Origin: DATKZM01 sp035527975
GTDB lineage: Bacteria; Pseudomonadota; Alphaproteobacteria; JAPULJ01
Reading direction: 5' to 3'
NCBI GenBank assembly: GCA_035527975.1
Contig: DATKZM010000085.1
Coordinates: 62,001-126,000 of the forward strand
DNA: 64,000 nucleotides
This document shows positions 25,134 to 33,337 of the stretch, one piece after another. The position numbers were made by a program, and so were the translations under genes. Numbering within the stretch: position 1 is the stretch's first letter; every line of letters begins with the position of its first letter. The notes below the pieces were generated by a model. It did not search any database. It worked only from the letters and a program-made list of their open reading frames with translations, and was not told where the DNA came from.

Positions 25134-26345
25134 ATGCGGCGTGTCGTCATCACAGGGGCGGGATGCATCTCGGCCCTAGGCTCAAACATGAGTGCCATGT
25201 GGCAAGCGCTGGCTGCCGGGCGCAGTGGTATCAGTCCCAGCGATCGACCGGATTTCGACGGCCTTCAAATCAAGAATATCGCGGCGGTCAAGGACTTCGA
25301 TCCCGACGCCCTGTTCGATGCCAAAGAGCTGCCGATCCTGGACCGGTATACACAATTCGCGCTGGTCGCCGCGCGCGAGGCGGTGGCCCAATCGGGTCTT
25401 GAATTTTCCGCCGAGCTCGGTGAGCGCACGGCTGTTATCACAGGCGCGGGCTCGGGCGGGATGACCACCATCGACGCCGCGTATAAGCGGCTCTACCAGG
25501 ATGGCAAGCTGCGGGTCTACCCACTGACCGTTCCCCGCCTCATGGTCAGTGCTGCTTCCAGCCATGTGACCATGGCGTTCGGCATTCGCGGTCCCGCCTA
25601 CACGATCTCGAGCGCCTGTTCTTCGGCAAACCATGCCATCGGCGAGGCCTTCAACATGATCCGCTACGGCCGCGTCGAGGCTGCGATCACCGGGGGCGCG
25701 GAGGCCTGCCTCGCGCGCGGTACGATGGGTGCCTGGCAGTCGCTGCGCGTGATGGCGACCGATACCTGCCGGCCGTTCTGCATCGACCGCAAGGGCATGG
25801 TGCTGGGCGAAGGGGCGGGCATGTTCGTGCTCGAGACGCTCGATGGCGCGCAGGCACGCGGCGCCGCCATCCTGGCCGAGATCGTCGGTTTCGGCATGAC
25901 CTCCGATGCCGGCGACATTGTCCAGCCGTCGCTTGATGGTGTCTGCGGAGCGATTGCCGCTGCGCTTGCGGACGCGAAGCTGGCGCCCGATGCGATCGAC
26001 TATGTGAACGCCCATGGCACCGGCACCGAGATCAACGATATCGTCGAGACGGCGGCGCTCCATCAGGTGCTGGGCGGGCACGCCAAAGCCATTGCGATCT
26101 CCTCGACCAAATCGATGCATGGACATGCGCTGGGTGCCGCAGGCGCGCTCGAACTCGCCGCAACGCTGAAAGCGATCGAGCACCAGACCGCACCGCCGAC
26201 CGCCAACTTCACGCAAGCCGATCCCAAATGCGACCTCGATTACGTCCCAAATACGGCCCGCCAGATGCGCATCGATGCGGCCCTGTCGAATTCGTTTGCG
26301 TTCGGTGGGTTGAACGCCGTATTGGCGATCAAGCGCGTGAACTGA
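25134..26345 (+). CDS. Beta-ketoacyl-ACP synthase II family protein (FabF-like)
   Basis: The 403-residue condensing enzyme has the thiolase fold with the Cys-His-His triad: Cys162 in SSACSSANHAIG, His294 in VNAHGTGTEIND, and His331 in STKSMHGHALGAAG. It elongates or builds acyl chains on an ACP. The adjacent ACP gene makes a two-gene unit, reminiscent of NodF-NodE or polyketide-like accessory acyl systems, but no nodulation genes are present. The product could be a special fatty acyl chain for a lipid or envelope glycolipid; this is inference. Confidence 0.92.
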   Translation: MRRVVITGAGCISALGSNMSAMWQALAAGRSGISPSDRPDFDGLQIKNIAAVKDFDPDALFDAKELPILDRYTQFALVAAREAVAQSGLEFSAELGERTAVITGAGSGGMTTIDAAYKRLYQDGKLRVYPLTVPRLMVSAASSHVTMAFGIRGPAYTISSACSSANHAIGEAFNMIRYGRVEAAITGGAEACLARGTMGAWQSLRVMATDTCRPFCIDRKGMVLGEGAGMFVLETLDGAQARGAAILAEIVGFGMTSDAGDIVQPSLDGVCGAIAAALADAKLAPDAIDYVNAHGTGTEINDIVETAALHQVLGGHAKAIAISSTKSMHGHALGAAGALELAATLKAIEHQTAPPTANFTQADPKCDLDYVPNTARQMRIDAALSNSFAFGGLNAVLAIKRVN

Positions 26346-26403
26346 AGCGGCCGCTTGGCCGTCGCTTTTGCCGCACTCGTTCTTTTGAGGCCGTGGACCG
26401 GGA

Positions 26404-28008
26404 ATGATGAGTGCCTTGCCGACCGGGCCGACCGGTATCGCGGCGGCCAATGAGGCGAAGTTCGTCGAACGCCGCTTCGTTCGGCTGAACCTGATCGGCT
26501 TTGCTGCGTACTGTTTGTTCGTTCTGCTGGCGAAGTGGTTCGGATTTTCCGCCGCGGTCTTCGATCATGCCAAGGAAATCTATCACGCCCAGGAACTGCG
26601 CTGGGTGTATGACGCTGCAAATCCACCGCTCTATACATGGCTGCTTTACGGATTTCAGCATGTGTTCGGCGTCCGTCTCGCGACGGTCCTGATCCTCAAT
26701 CATCTGTTGCTGTTTCTGATCTACGTGTCGAGCTTCGTGCTCGCGCGGCGCGTGCTCGGCGCGCCGGTTCCGGCGGCGCTGGCGGCATGGTCGCTGATGC
26801 TGGTCGGCCAGTACCACAAGTTCCTCTACACGTTGTCGCATTCGCTCCTCGCGGCGATCTTTTGCCCGCTGTTGCTTTGGTTGTTGTTGCGCATCGCGGC
26901 GGAGCGCCGGCTCGGCGACTATGCCGCTGCCGGTGTCGTGCTGGCCCTTGGGTTGCTCTCGAAATTCTTGTTTCTGGCCGTGTTTGTCGCGGCGGTCATT
27001 GCGGCGATGAGCCTCCGCGCGACGCGTCCGGGCGTGGTCAATCCGAAATTTGCCCTCAGCCTTGGCATAGCCGCGGCCATTTTCGTGCCGTTCGTGGTGG
27101 CCAGCGCGGACCAGTGGTCGCGGCTGACGACCATCCTCCGGTCGCGCACTGGCGCCGACCAGGCGGGGAGCTATTTGGCCGGTCTTGGCGATGGACTTGG
27201 GAGCTTGTCCACCAGCGTCGGCGAATATGGTGTCGCGCTTGCGGTGACCTCGGCTTTGGCCATCTTGCTGCCGATCGGCGGCCGCGAGCGTCTTCCCGCC
27301 GAACCGGCCATTTCCGGAGCGAGCTCGGATAACATCCGCTTCGTCGGCCATGCTGTGCTCGCCGGTCTGGCATTGATATTGGTGGCTGTTCTTGTGGCCG
27401 GGGTCAGCATCGTCAAACCGCGCTTCGTTCACGTCTTCCTCTTCCCGTTGCCAATCCTTGCGGTGGCGTTTGTCGCGGCCCGCCGGCCCGGCGTCCTGGC
27501 TTTGCGGCGCTATGGTCTCCTGCTGGGTGTGATCGGCGCCGGGATTCTGGCGGTCAGGGTAGTCAACATGACGCCCGTCTGCATCGGCCGCTGTGAGGAT
27601 CTCGTGCCCTTCGGCCGCTTGTCGAAGCAGCTCGCAGCGGCGGGATTCCGGCAGGGCACGATCTTTGCGCACGGCGTCCGCCTCGGCGGAAACCTGGTCC
27701 TGCGGTTCCCGGATTCGCGGGTCGATGTCGCGGTCGACCCGTTCGTGCCTGCATTGCCGCCAGCGGTCCAGCGCGGGCAATGCCTGATCGTATGGGAAGG
27801 CGAAGACGTGCGAGCGGGCGGTATGCCGACCGCATTGTTAGCCGCAGCCGAGATCCCGCTGGAGCGCGCCAGAGCGAGCGTGCGTTCGATAATACTCGAT
27901 TGGCGTTGGCACGGCGTCGCGGTCGTTGATCCAGGGCGCGGCTGGCGCCCCCGCCGGACGACCTGGCGTTACATATTACTACCGGACGGAACACCAAGCT
28001 GCCGATGA
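26404..28008 (+). CDS. GT39/PMT-2-type membrane glycosyltransferase
   Basis: The 534-residue integral membrane protein has about ten to twelve hydrophobic segments. After the first one, in the first periplasmic loop, it has FDHAKEIYHAQELRWVY followed by NPPLYTWLLYG; Asp54 and Glu58 are candidates for the acidic catalytic pair of ArnT/PMT-like enzymes. Such enzymes use polyprenyl-phosphate sugars on the outer face of the inner membrane to modify lipid A or other glycans. The C-terminal 130 residues are soluble. It follows the ACP-synthase pair by 58 bases. The start could also be the next codon. Confidence 0.82.
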   Translation: MMSALPTGPTGIAAANEAKFVERRFVRLNLIGFAAYCLFVLLAKWFGFSAAVFDHAKEIYHAQELRWVYDAANPPLYTWLLYGFQHVFGVRLATVLILNHLLLFLIYVSSFVLARRVLGAPVPAALAAWSLMLVGQYHKFLYTLSHSLLAAIFCPLLLWLLLRIAAERRLGDYAAAGVVLALGLLSKFLFLAVFVAAVIAAMSLRATRPGVVNPKFALSLGIAAAIFVPFVVASADQWSRLTTILRSRTGADQAGSYLAGLGDGLGSLSTSVGEYGVALAVTSALAILLPIGGRERLPAEPAISGASSDNIRFVGHAVLAGLALILVAVLVAGVSIVKPRFVHVFLFPLPILAVAFVAARRPGVLALRRYGLLLGVIGAGILAVRVVNMTPVCIGRCEDLVPFGRLSKQLAAAGFRQGTIFAHGVRLGGNLVLRFPDSRVDVAVDPFVPALPPAVQRGQCLIVWEGEDVRAGGMPTALLAAAEIPLERARASVRSIILDWRWHGVAVVDPGRGWRPRRTTWRYILLPDGTPSCR

Positions 28009-28014
28009 CCCAGC

Positions 28015-28800
28015 TCAGTCCTCGATCACCGCGACCGCACGGGTCCAGCCGGCCGAAGCGCCCTTGATCTTGACTGGCAGGCAGATGATCTCGAACCCGT
28101 CCGCCGGAAGCGCCTCCAGATTGTGCAACTTCTCCAGATGGCAATAGCCGATCTCGCGGCTGGCCTTGTGGCCTTCCCAGATAATCGAGGGATCGTGGTC
28201 GGCGTTCCACTTCTCCGCCGTGTAGGTGAATGGCGCGTCCCATGACCAGGCATCCGTTCCGGTCACCCGGACACCGCGCTCGAGAAGATACAGCGTCGCT
28301 TCCCGGCCCATGCCGCAACCTGCGTCGACGTAATCGTCCGCGCCGTAAGCTGACCCCGCGCGGGTGTTGACGACGACGATCTCCTGCGCTTCGAGTTTAT
28401 GGCCGATGCGGGTCAGCTCGGCCTCGACATCGCCGGCGGTCGCAACATAACCGTCGGGTTTGTCCCGGAAGTCGAGCTTGACCCCGGGCCCCATGCACCA
28501 GTCGAGCGGCACCTCGTCGATCGTGATCGCACGCTCGCCGTTGTTCATGGTCGAGGCGAAGTGGTAGGGCGCATCAAGATGCGTGCCGTTATGGGTGATC
28601 AGCTCGATGCGCTCGATCGCCCAACCCTCGCCGTCGGGCAAGTCCGACCGGGTAAGCCCCGGAAAGAAGGATGCCATCTGCTCGGCCGTGGCGGTGTGAT
28701 CGAAGTAGTCGACCTTGGGATTGAACGGGACAGGATCGGAGATGATTTCGTTCTCGATGGCTATGGAGAGGTCGATGATCTGCCTGGCCATGCTGCTCAC
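28015..28800 (-). CDS. Cyclase-family metal-dependent hydrolase (kynurenine formamidase-like)
   Basis: The 261-residue product has the family metal motif HxGTHxDxPxH at residues 70-80 (HNGTHLDAPYH) and a further EIVVVNTRAGSAYG segment. Family members hydrolyse formamides or act as lactam/lactone hydrolases; isatin hydrolase and KynB are known examples. The extended sequence here and DVGCGMGREATLYLLERGV-like region fit the larger subgroup, whose substrate cannot be read from sequence. The start overlaps the patatin stop by four bases; the gene converges on the GT39 gene with a 6-base gap. Confidence 0.8.
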   Translation of the reverse strand: MSSMARQIIDLSIAIENEIISDPVPFNPKVDYFDHTATAEQMASFFPGLTRSDLPDGEGWAIERIELITHNGTHLDAPYHFASTMNNGERAITIDEVPLDWCMGPGVKLDFRDKPDGYVATAGDVEAELTRIGHKLEAQEIVVVNTRAGSAYGADDYVDAGCGMGREATLYLLERGVRVTGTDAWSWDAPFTYTAEKWNADHDPSIIWEGHKASREIGYCHLEKLHNLEALPADGFEIICLPVKIKGASAGWTRAVAVIED

Positions 28801-31313
28801 TCCTGTTCGGCGGGCGCATTGTACGGGGTTCGTCCGGCCGGTGCGCCGGCCCCGATTTCGCGCCGCAGGGCCGCGATCAGATCGGCGCTGCGTTCAAGAT
28901 GCGGCTTCTCGGCGTCGAGGATCGCCAGAAATGCGCGGCGCTTGAGGGTGTCGATCTCCGTGGCGGAGATCGTTGTTGCTTCCGCACGGGCGGAGTCGGT
29001 GACGATGTCGATCAGGCGCTCGACCGCGTGCAGGCGGCCCCAGAGATAGTCGTTCTCCCGGTGCGCGCGTGAGAAGAACGCACCGAAATGGCGGAGCTCC
29101 ACGCCCTTGAGCATGCTTGCGGCCGTGCCGGCGCGGATCGCGGTGGCGTCGTCGGGGCTGATCCGGTCGACTTGAATGGCGTCGAACTCTCCAAGGTCGC
29201 GCCATTGCGTGACCGAGAATGTGAGTACGTCCCAGAACGAGAAGCCGATATAGGCGATCAGCAATTCCAGCCGCGCGCCGGGGCTCCAGTTGGCGCCTGT
29301 CTTTCGGGCAAAGATTTCGTCGACACCGAGATCGGCTTCGGACAGATCGATGGAGCCTGCGATGGCCTCGACGATCGTGTCCAGCGCGTCGCCGTGCCGG
29401 GCAACATGGTCGCGGGCAAGCTCGGCCATGGCGTCCAGCGACGCGGCGTCGGGCGCGGTCTTCAGAAGGAGCTCGTTGATTTGCCGGGAGGTTTCCTGGT
29501 CGATGCGCGCGATCATGTCGGCGCGGCTGAAATCCGCCAGCGCCTCGTAGAAGCGCCCTTTCAGCAGATCGAGGTCGGCGGTTGTGATGCCGCCCAAGGC
29601 CGGGTCGTCGAGCCGGCCGTAAAGCACGTTCAGGCGCTGGATGACGAAATTCAGGCGCCGCCGTCGGAACTCGAAGTCGAAGGACAGGAGCAGCGATATC
29701 CAATCGGGAAGCTTGGCGGTGCGGGTTCCCGGCTTGGCTTTCGGCATGGGCCCCTCGGCGGGCACCGTTCCCCGATCCTGGGCCCAGGCGTTCAGCACTT
29801 CGGCGACCCACGCCGTCTCCGGGGCGTCGGGCGGCAGGCCGTGGGCCTCGGCCATCAGCTCGGCAAGGCTCTCCACGACGTCCATCAGCTTCAGGCGGAC
29901 ATAACCTTCGTAAGCGAAGCCGGCTTCCTTGGCGGCCATTGCGTTGGCCGTGTCGCGCCATTCGCCCAGGCGCGCCAGCGACGGCGCCCGCTTGATGCGG
30001 CCCGTGGCGATCCCGGTCACAAGCTCCCCGACATAGGGCCGCGCGGCCTCGACGATGGTTTTCATCCGCCGGATTCGGGCATTGAACTCATTAATCCAGG
30101 CAAGCTCGTCGTGCACGGGTTCGTTTCGCGGGATATCCGATAGCGCGCCCCACAGCGTGCGGAAGAAGCCCGGCGCGACGGTTTGCAACGGTGTCCTGGA
30201 CTCAGGCGGGTGCGGGTCGATGTAAACCAGTCGCCGGTCGACGTCGCGATGGGCAGGGCGCTCGCGGATCGAGGCGATCGCTTGCGCGAACGGCTTGTTG
30301 TTGGTGACGCTGCCGTCGATGAAGGCGCTGCGCAGTGGGTCGGCGCCGGCCCGGTAGTGGCGGCGAAAGCCCGTCTTCAGGAACTGCGCGCGTTGCGGCC
30401 AGTCGATGTTTCGCTCGGCGACCAGCCGGTCGATCTCGGCGATCTCGGCCGGGGGGAAAGCGCCCGGAAACGACGCGGTCGCCCGGCCGGCGAAGGCCAG
30501 CGCCGGCACGTTCGATGCGGCAAGATCGCTCGTCTCCAGACCGTCGGCGCGGCGCTGATAGGCAAACCGTAATATGTGACGATGCTCGCGCTCGGTCACG
30601 GTGGGCGGGTTGTGCATGCGGATACGCCGCTGATAGCCGTGGAAATCGGTGAGCGTCACGAAGAGCTCGAGCTGCTGGTTGATCGGCAGCAGCGAGGCAC
30701 CGGGGGTGTGCGGCTCGCCCATCGCGCCGATGCCGTCATGGAGGAGGGCGGTCAGGTGCGGTCCGTCGAAAGGCGGCTTGAACCAGCGCGATCGCAGGAA
30801 GGTAGATAATTTCGCCCGCAGCTCGCGGTCCCCGGCCAGGCGCTTCAAGCGCAGCTTGAAGGCCACCCACAGGATGGGCCGCAAATACCATTTGCTCCAA
30901 ATTCGCGCCCGCGCCTTATGCGTCATCAGCTCGGTGACGTCGGCGTCCTTCAGCCACAGCTCGCGCAGATGGTCGATCGGCAGATCGTGCGCCAGCGCCC
31001 GCGCAAGAATGATCGCGTTGATGCCGCCGGCCGAGGCGCCGGCTGCGACATCGACGATCACGCGCAGGTCCAGGGTCTGGCCGATCGCTTTCAACAGATC
31101 GAAGTAGATCGGCTCGCTGTCGTGTTCGGCGAGATGCTGGGGCGAGGTATCGGCGTAGGTGGTATCGGCCCGTGCTGCGAGTTCGGGTATGTCGTGATAG
31201 GCCCGCGATGCGCGTGCGAGCTTCAGCACTTCGCGGGTCGCGGCATGGATATAAACCGCCAGCGAGACGCCGCCATAGCAAACGAGCGCGAGGCGCAGCT
31301 CCTTCTCCTTCAC
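28797..31313 (-). CDS. Patatin-like phospholipase, long DUF3376-type
   Basis: The 838-residue protein starts with LRLALVCYGGVSLAVYIHAATREV, an oxyanion-loop region, followed by VIVDVAAGASAGGINAIILARAL with the nucleophile Ser94 in GASAGG. The catalytic aspartate is expected in SAFIDGSVTNNKPFAQAI (DGS where DGG/DGA is usual). The long C-terminal half (about 400-838) is helical and typical of 'patatin-related' bacterial proteins. These hydrolyse acyl esters of membrane lipids. It heads a two-gene unit with the cyclase-family gene. Confidence 0.85.
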   Translation of the reverse strand: MKEKELRLALVCYGGVSLAVYIHAATREVLKLARASRAYHDIPELAARADTTYADTSPQHLAEHDSEPIYFDLLKAIGQTLDLRVIVDVAAGASAGGINAIILARALAHDLPIDHLRELWLKDADVTELMTHKARARIWSKWYLRPILWVAFKLRLKRLAGDRELRAKLSTFLRSRWFKPPFDGPHLTALLHDGIGAMGEPHTPGASLLPINQQLELFVTLTDFHGYQRRIRMHNPPTVTEREHRHILRFAYQRRADGLETSDLAASNVPALAFAGRATASFPGAFPPAEIAEIDRLVAERNIDWPQRAQFLKTGFRRHYRAGADPLRSAFIDGSVTNNKPFAQAIASIRERPAHRDVDRRLVYIDPHPPESRTPLQTVAPGFFRTLWGALSDIPRNEPVHDELAWINEFNARIRRMKTIVEAARPYVGELVTGIATGRIKRAPSLARLGEWRDTANAMAAKEAGFAYEGYVRLKLMDVVESLAELMAEAHGLPPDAPETAWVAEVLNAWAQDRGTVPAEGPMPKAKPGTRTAKLPDWISLLLSFDFEFRRRRLNFVIQRLNVLYGRLDDPALGGITTADLDLLKGRFYEALADFSRADMIARIDQETSRQINELLLKTAPDAASLDAMAELARDHVARHGDALDTIVEAIAGSIDLSEADLGVDEIFARKTGANWSPGARLELLIAYIGFSFWDVLTFSVTQWRDLGEFDAIQVDRISPDDATAIRAGTAASMLKGVELRHFGAFFSRAHRENDYLWGRLHAVERLIDIVTDSARAEATTISATEIDTLKRRAFLAILDAEKPHLERSADLIAALRREIGAGAPAGRTPYNAPAEQE

Positions 31314-31397
31314 GTGGATTGCCTCATGCTTAACCCTTGGATTTCCGTCCTCGACGGGTTCGTCCGGTCGCTCCGGTGGAACACGTGATCACTGTAC

Positions 31398-31412
31398 TTA
31401 ACGACATTTTAA
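31398..31412 (+). promoter_or_regulatory. CtrA-type box upstream of fliX
   Basis: TTAA-CGACATT-TTAA is a perfect full-length CtrA recognition sequence (TTAA-N7-TTAA). It lies 65 bases before the fliX ATG, where it would overlap a -35 region. A TTAACC half-site follows at 31443. CtrA is the alphaproteobacterial cell-cycle response regulator that starts the flagellar cascade in Caulobacter. Confidence 0.65.
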
Positions 31413-31476
31413 GACAATTTCCCGGACCCTGCAGTCTGATCGTTAACCCAGCAGCGCCGGCGGCTCATTCGGCAGT

Positions 31477-31899
31477 ATGAAAATCGATCCGACAGTTCGT
31501 CTGAACACCTCGGCGACCCGCCGCGCCGGCAAGGCGCGCCGGTCCGGCGGGGCGGGCGATTTTGCAAATCAAGTTGCCAGTTCAGGCAAGGACAGCACGC
31601 CTGCCGCGGGCGTCACCAGCCCGCTCTCGGTCAATCCGCTGATCGCTATGCAGGAGGTCGCCGACGCCACATCCGGCGCAAGCCGCGCCAAGGCTCAGGC
31701 CGAGGCGGTGCTCGACAGTCTCGACGATTTGCGCATGGGCCTGCTCGCGGGCCGGCTATCGCGCGATCGATTGGACGGGCTGGTCCGTCTGGCGCGCAAA
31801 TCGCGGGAACCCAATCTGGACAGCCGCCTTACGGCCGTGCTCGACGAGATCGAACTTCGCGCAAAAGTAGAATTAGCCAAGCTCGATATCGTGTCCTGA
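31477..31899 (+). CDS. fliX: Class II flagellar assembly regulator FliX
   Basis: FliX is a small cytoplasmic protein that binds the sigma54 activator FlbD and holds it inactive until early flagellar structures are built. The 140-residue product has a basic disordered N-terminus and the conserved C-terminal part VLDSLDDLRMGLLAGRLSRDRLDGLVRLARK and LDEIELRAKVELAKLD. It is an alphaproteobacterial marker. It is transcribed alone, away from flgF-flgG-flgA-flgH. Five sigma54-type promoters with activator-type palindromes elsewhere in the window fit its role. Confidence 0.9.
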   Translation: MKIDPTVRLNTSATRRAGKARRSGGAGDFANQVASSGKDSTPAAGVTSPLSVNPLIAMQEVADATSGASRAKAQAEAVLDSLDDLRMGLLAGRLSRDRLDGLVRLARKSREPNLDSRLTAVLDEIELRAKVELAKLDIVS

Positions 31900-31952
31900 A
31901 GCGCCCCTCAGCGGCGGGCTCAATGACATTTGTGTGAATCGGAAATCCGGTC

Positions 31953-31981
31953 TTGCCCAGCCCGGATCATATTCTTATAGT
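31953..31981 (+). promoter_or_regulatory. Sigma70-type promoter of dksA
   Basis: TTGCCC, a 17-base spacer and TATAGT stand upstream of the dksA ATG at 32013, with a predicted start near 31988. This supports the downstream ATG over an earlier in-frame TTG at 31953, which lies within the -35 element itself. Confidence 0.55.
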
Positions 31982-32012
31982 CCCGGCCGACTTTCCCTGG
32001 GATTGGATAGAA

Positions 32013-32438
32013 ATGAACGACACATCGCCTCTTGTCCCGCCGGACTACGATCCGAACGACCGGGAAACATTCATGAACCCCTTGATGCAAGAATTCTTCC
32101 GCCGGCGGCTGCTGGAGTGGAAGGGCGATATCGTCAAGGACTCCAATTCCACGCTCAATCATCTCCAGGAAGAGAATAAGTCGGAGCCCGATCTGGCCGA
32201 CCGCGCGTCACGCGAAACCGATCGCGCGATCGAGCTGCGCACGCGCGACCGCGAGCGCAAATTGCTGTCCAAGATCGACGCGGCGCTGAAGCGCCTCGAA
32301 GAAGGCACCTATGGGTACTGTGCGGAGACCGACGAGCGGATCAGTATCATGCGCCTCAAGGCGCGGCCGATCGCAACGCTCAGTCTGGAAGCCCAGGAGT
32401 TGCACGAGCGCAAAGAGCGCCTGCATCGCGACGAGTAG
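32013..32438 (+). CDS. dksA: RNA polymerase-binding transcription factor DksA
   Basis: DksA binds the secondary channel of RNA polymerase and, with ppGpp, adjusts transcription. The 141-residue product has the N-terminal MQEFFRRRLLEWKGDIVKDS helix, a coiled-coil, and ALKRLEEGTYGYCAETDERISIMRLKARPIATLSLEAQE. Of the four zinc-finger cysteines in E. coli DksA, only the first (GYC) remains; the others are replaced by Thr, Arg and Ala. This reduced-cysteine version is common in alphaproteobacteria and likely folds without zinc. A strong convergent terminator follows. Confidence 0.9.
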   Translation: MNDTSPLVPPDYDPNDRETFMNPLMQEFFRRRLLEWKGDIVKDSNSTLNHLQEENKSEPDLADRASRETDRAIELRTRDRERKLLSKIDAALKRLEEGTYGYCAETDERISIMRLKARPIATLSLEAQELHERKERLHRDE

Positions 32439-32481
32439 CCTGGTGCCGCGCGGACGGACATCCGCAGTACATGAAAGCAAA

Positions 32482-32511
32482 AAAGACCGGCGCCCGAAGA
32501 CGCCGGTCTTT
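32482..32511. terminator. Bidirectional intrinsic terminator between dksA and flgH
   Basis: An 11-bp perfect stem (AAAGACCGGCG / CGCCGGTCTTT) with an 8-base loop is flanked by an A-run on one side and a T-run on the other. It can end dksA on the plus strand and flgA-flgH on the minus strand. Confidence 0.9.
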
Positions 32512-32548
32512 GTATTTCACCAAACCGGCCTGCTCGGATCGGAGCCGT

Positions 32549-33307
32549 TTAGAACGGGAACATGATATCGAAGAGCTGGTGGCCGAATCGCGGCGCCTGG
32601 GCGCGTGTGATATGGCCGCGCCCGCCATAAGCTATCCGCGCTTCGGCGATCTTGGCGAATTCAATCGTGTTGGCCGATGTGATGTCGGCGCGCCGGATCA
32701 CGCCCGCCACCTGCAGCTCGCGCATCTCGTAGTTGACCCGCATTTCCTGGCGGCCGTGCACAACGAGATTGCCGTTCGGCAGGATCTGGGTCACGACGGC
32801 GGCGACCTTGAGCTTGACCGTCTCGCCGCGATCGATCGTGCCGGTGCCCTCCGAGGATCCTGTCGAGCTCGCATTGATCAGGGCGGATGGATTGACGCCC
32901 TTCGGCAGGAAGGTCTTGAGCTGGGATTCGTATCCGGCGAGGGCCTGGGCCTGGGCGCCTTCGGCTCCTTTGCGCGCGCGCTTTGTGGTGTTGTTGAACT
33001 TGGCCGAGTCGGAGATGTCGATATCGATCGTGATGATATCGCCGACCCTGGCGGCGCGCTGGTCCTTGAAGAAGGCGCGGGCGCCCGGCCGCCACAGCGA
33101 ATTGGCTTGGCGCCGGCTCGCCAGTTGGCGCGGCATCGGCATGCTGACCTTGCGGTAGTTCGGTGCGGACTTGGGGTTCTGGATGCGTGTCAACGGCGGG
33201 GCCTCGCCGATCTGGGCAAGGTCCCCCAGCATCGTGCAACCCGAGCCGAGCGCAAGTGCGGCGACGCCGAACGCACCAACGAGCACCCTGCGGATAGCTT
33301 CCTTCAT
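32549..33307 (-). CDS. flgH: Flagellar L-ring lipoprotein FlgH
   Basis: FlgH forms the outer-membrane L ring. The 252-residue precursor has a lipobox, ALGSGC, with the lipidated Cys at 24. Family blocks follow: SLWRPGARAFFKDQRAARVGDIITIDI, then KLKVAAVVTQILPNGNLVVHGRQEMRVNYEMRELQVAGVIRRADI and NTIEFAKIAEARIAYGGRG. It is the last gene of flgF-flgG-flgA-flgH and starts 30 bases after flgA. Confidence 0.96.
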   Translation of the reverse strand: MKEAIRRVLVGAFGVAALALGSGCTMLGDLAQIGEAPPLTRIQNPKSAPNYRKVSMPMPRQLASRRQANSLWRPGARAFFKDQRAARVGDIITIDIDISDSAKFNNTTKRARKGAEGAQAQALAGYESQLKTFLPKGVNPSALINASSTGSSEGTGTIDRGETVKLKVAAVVTQILPNGNLVVHGRQEMRVNYEMRELQVAGVIRRADITSANTIEFAKIAEARIAYGGRGHITRAQAPRFGHQLFDIMFPF

Positions 33308-33337
33308 TCGATCGTCTCCTTCATTCGGACGAATTGA

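Noticed and set aside
24853..26345. Nodulation genes nodF-nodE
   Set aside because: The ACP-synthase pair has the same order, but no other nod gene or nod box is present, and ACP-KAS pairs are widespread.
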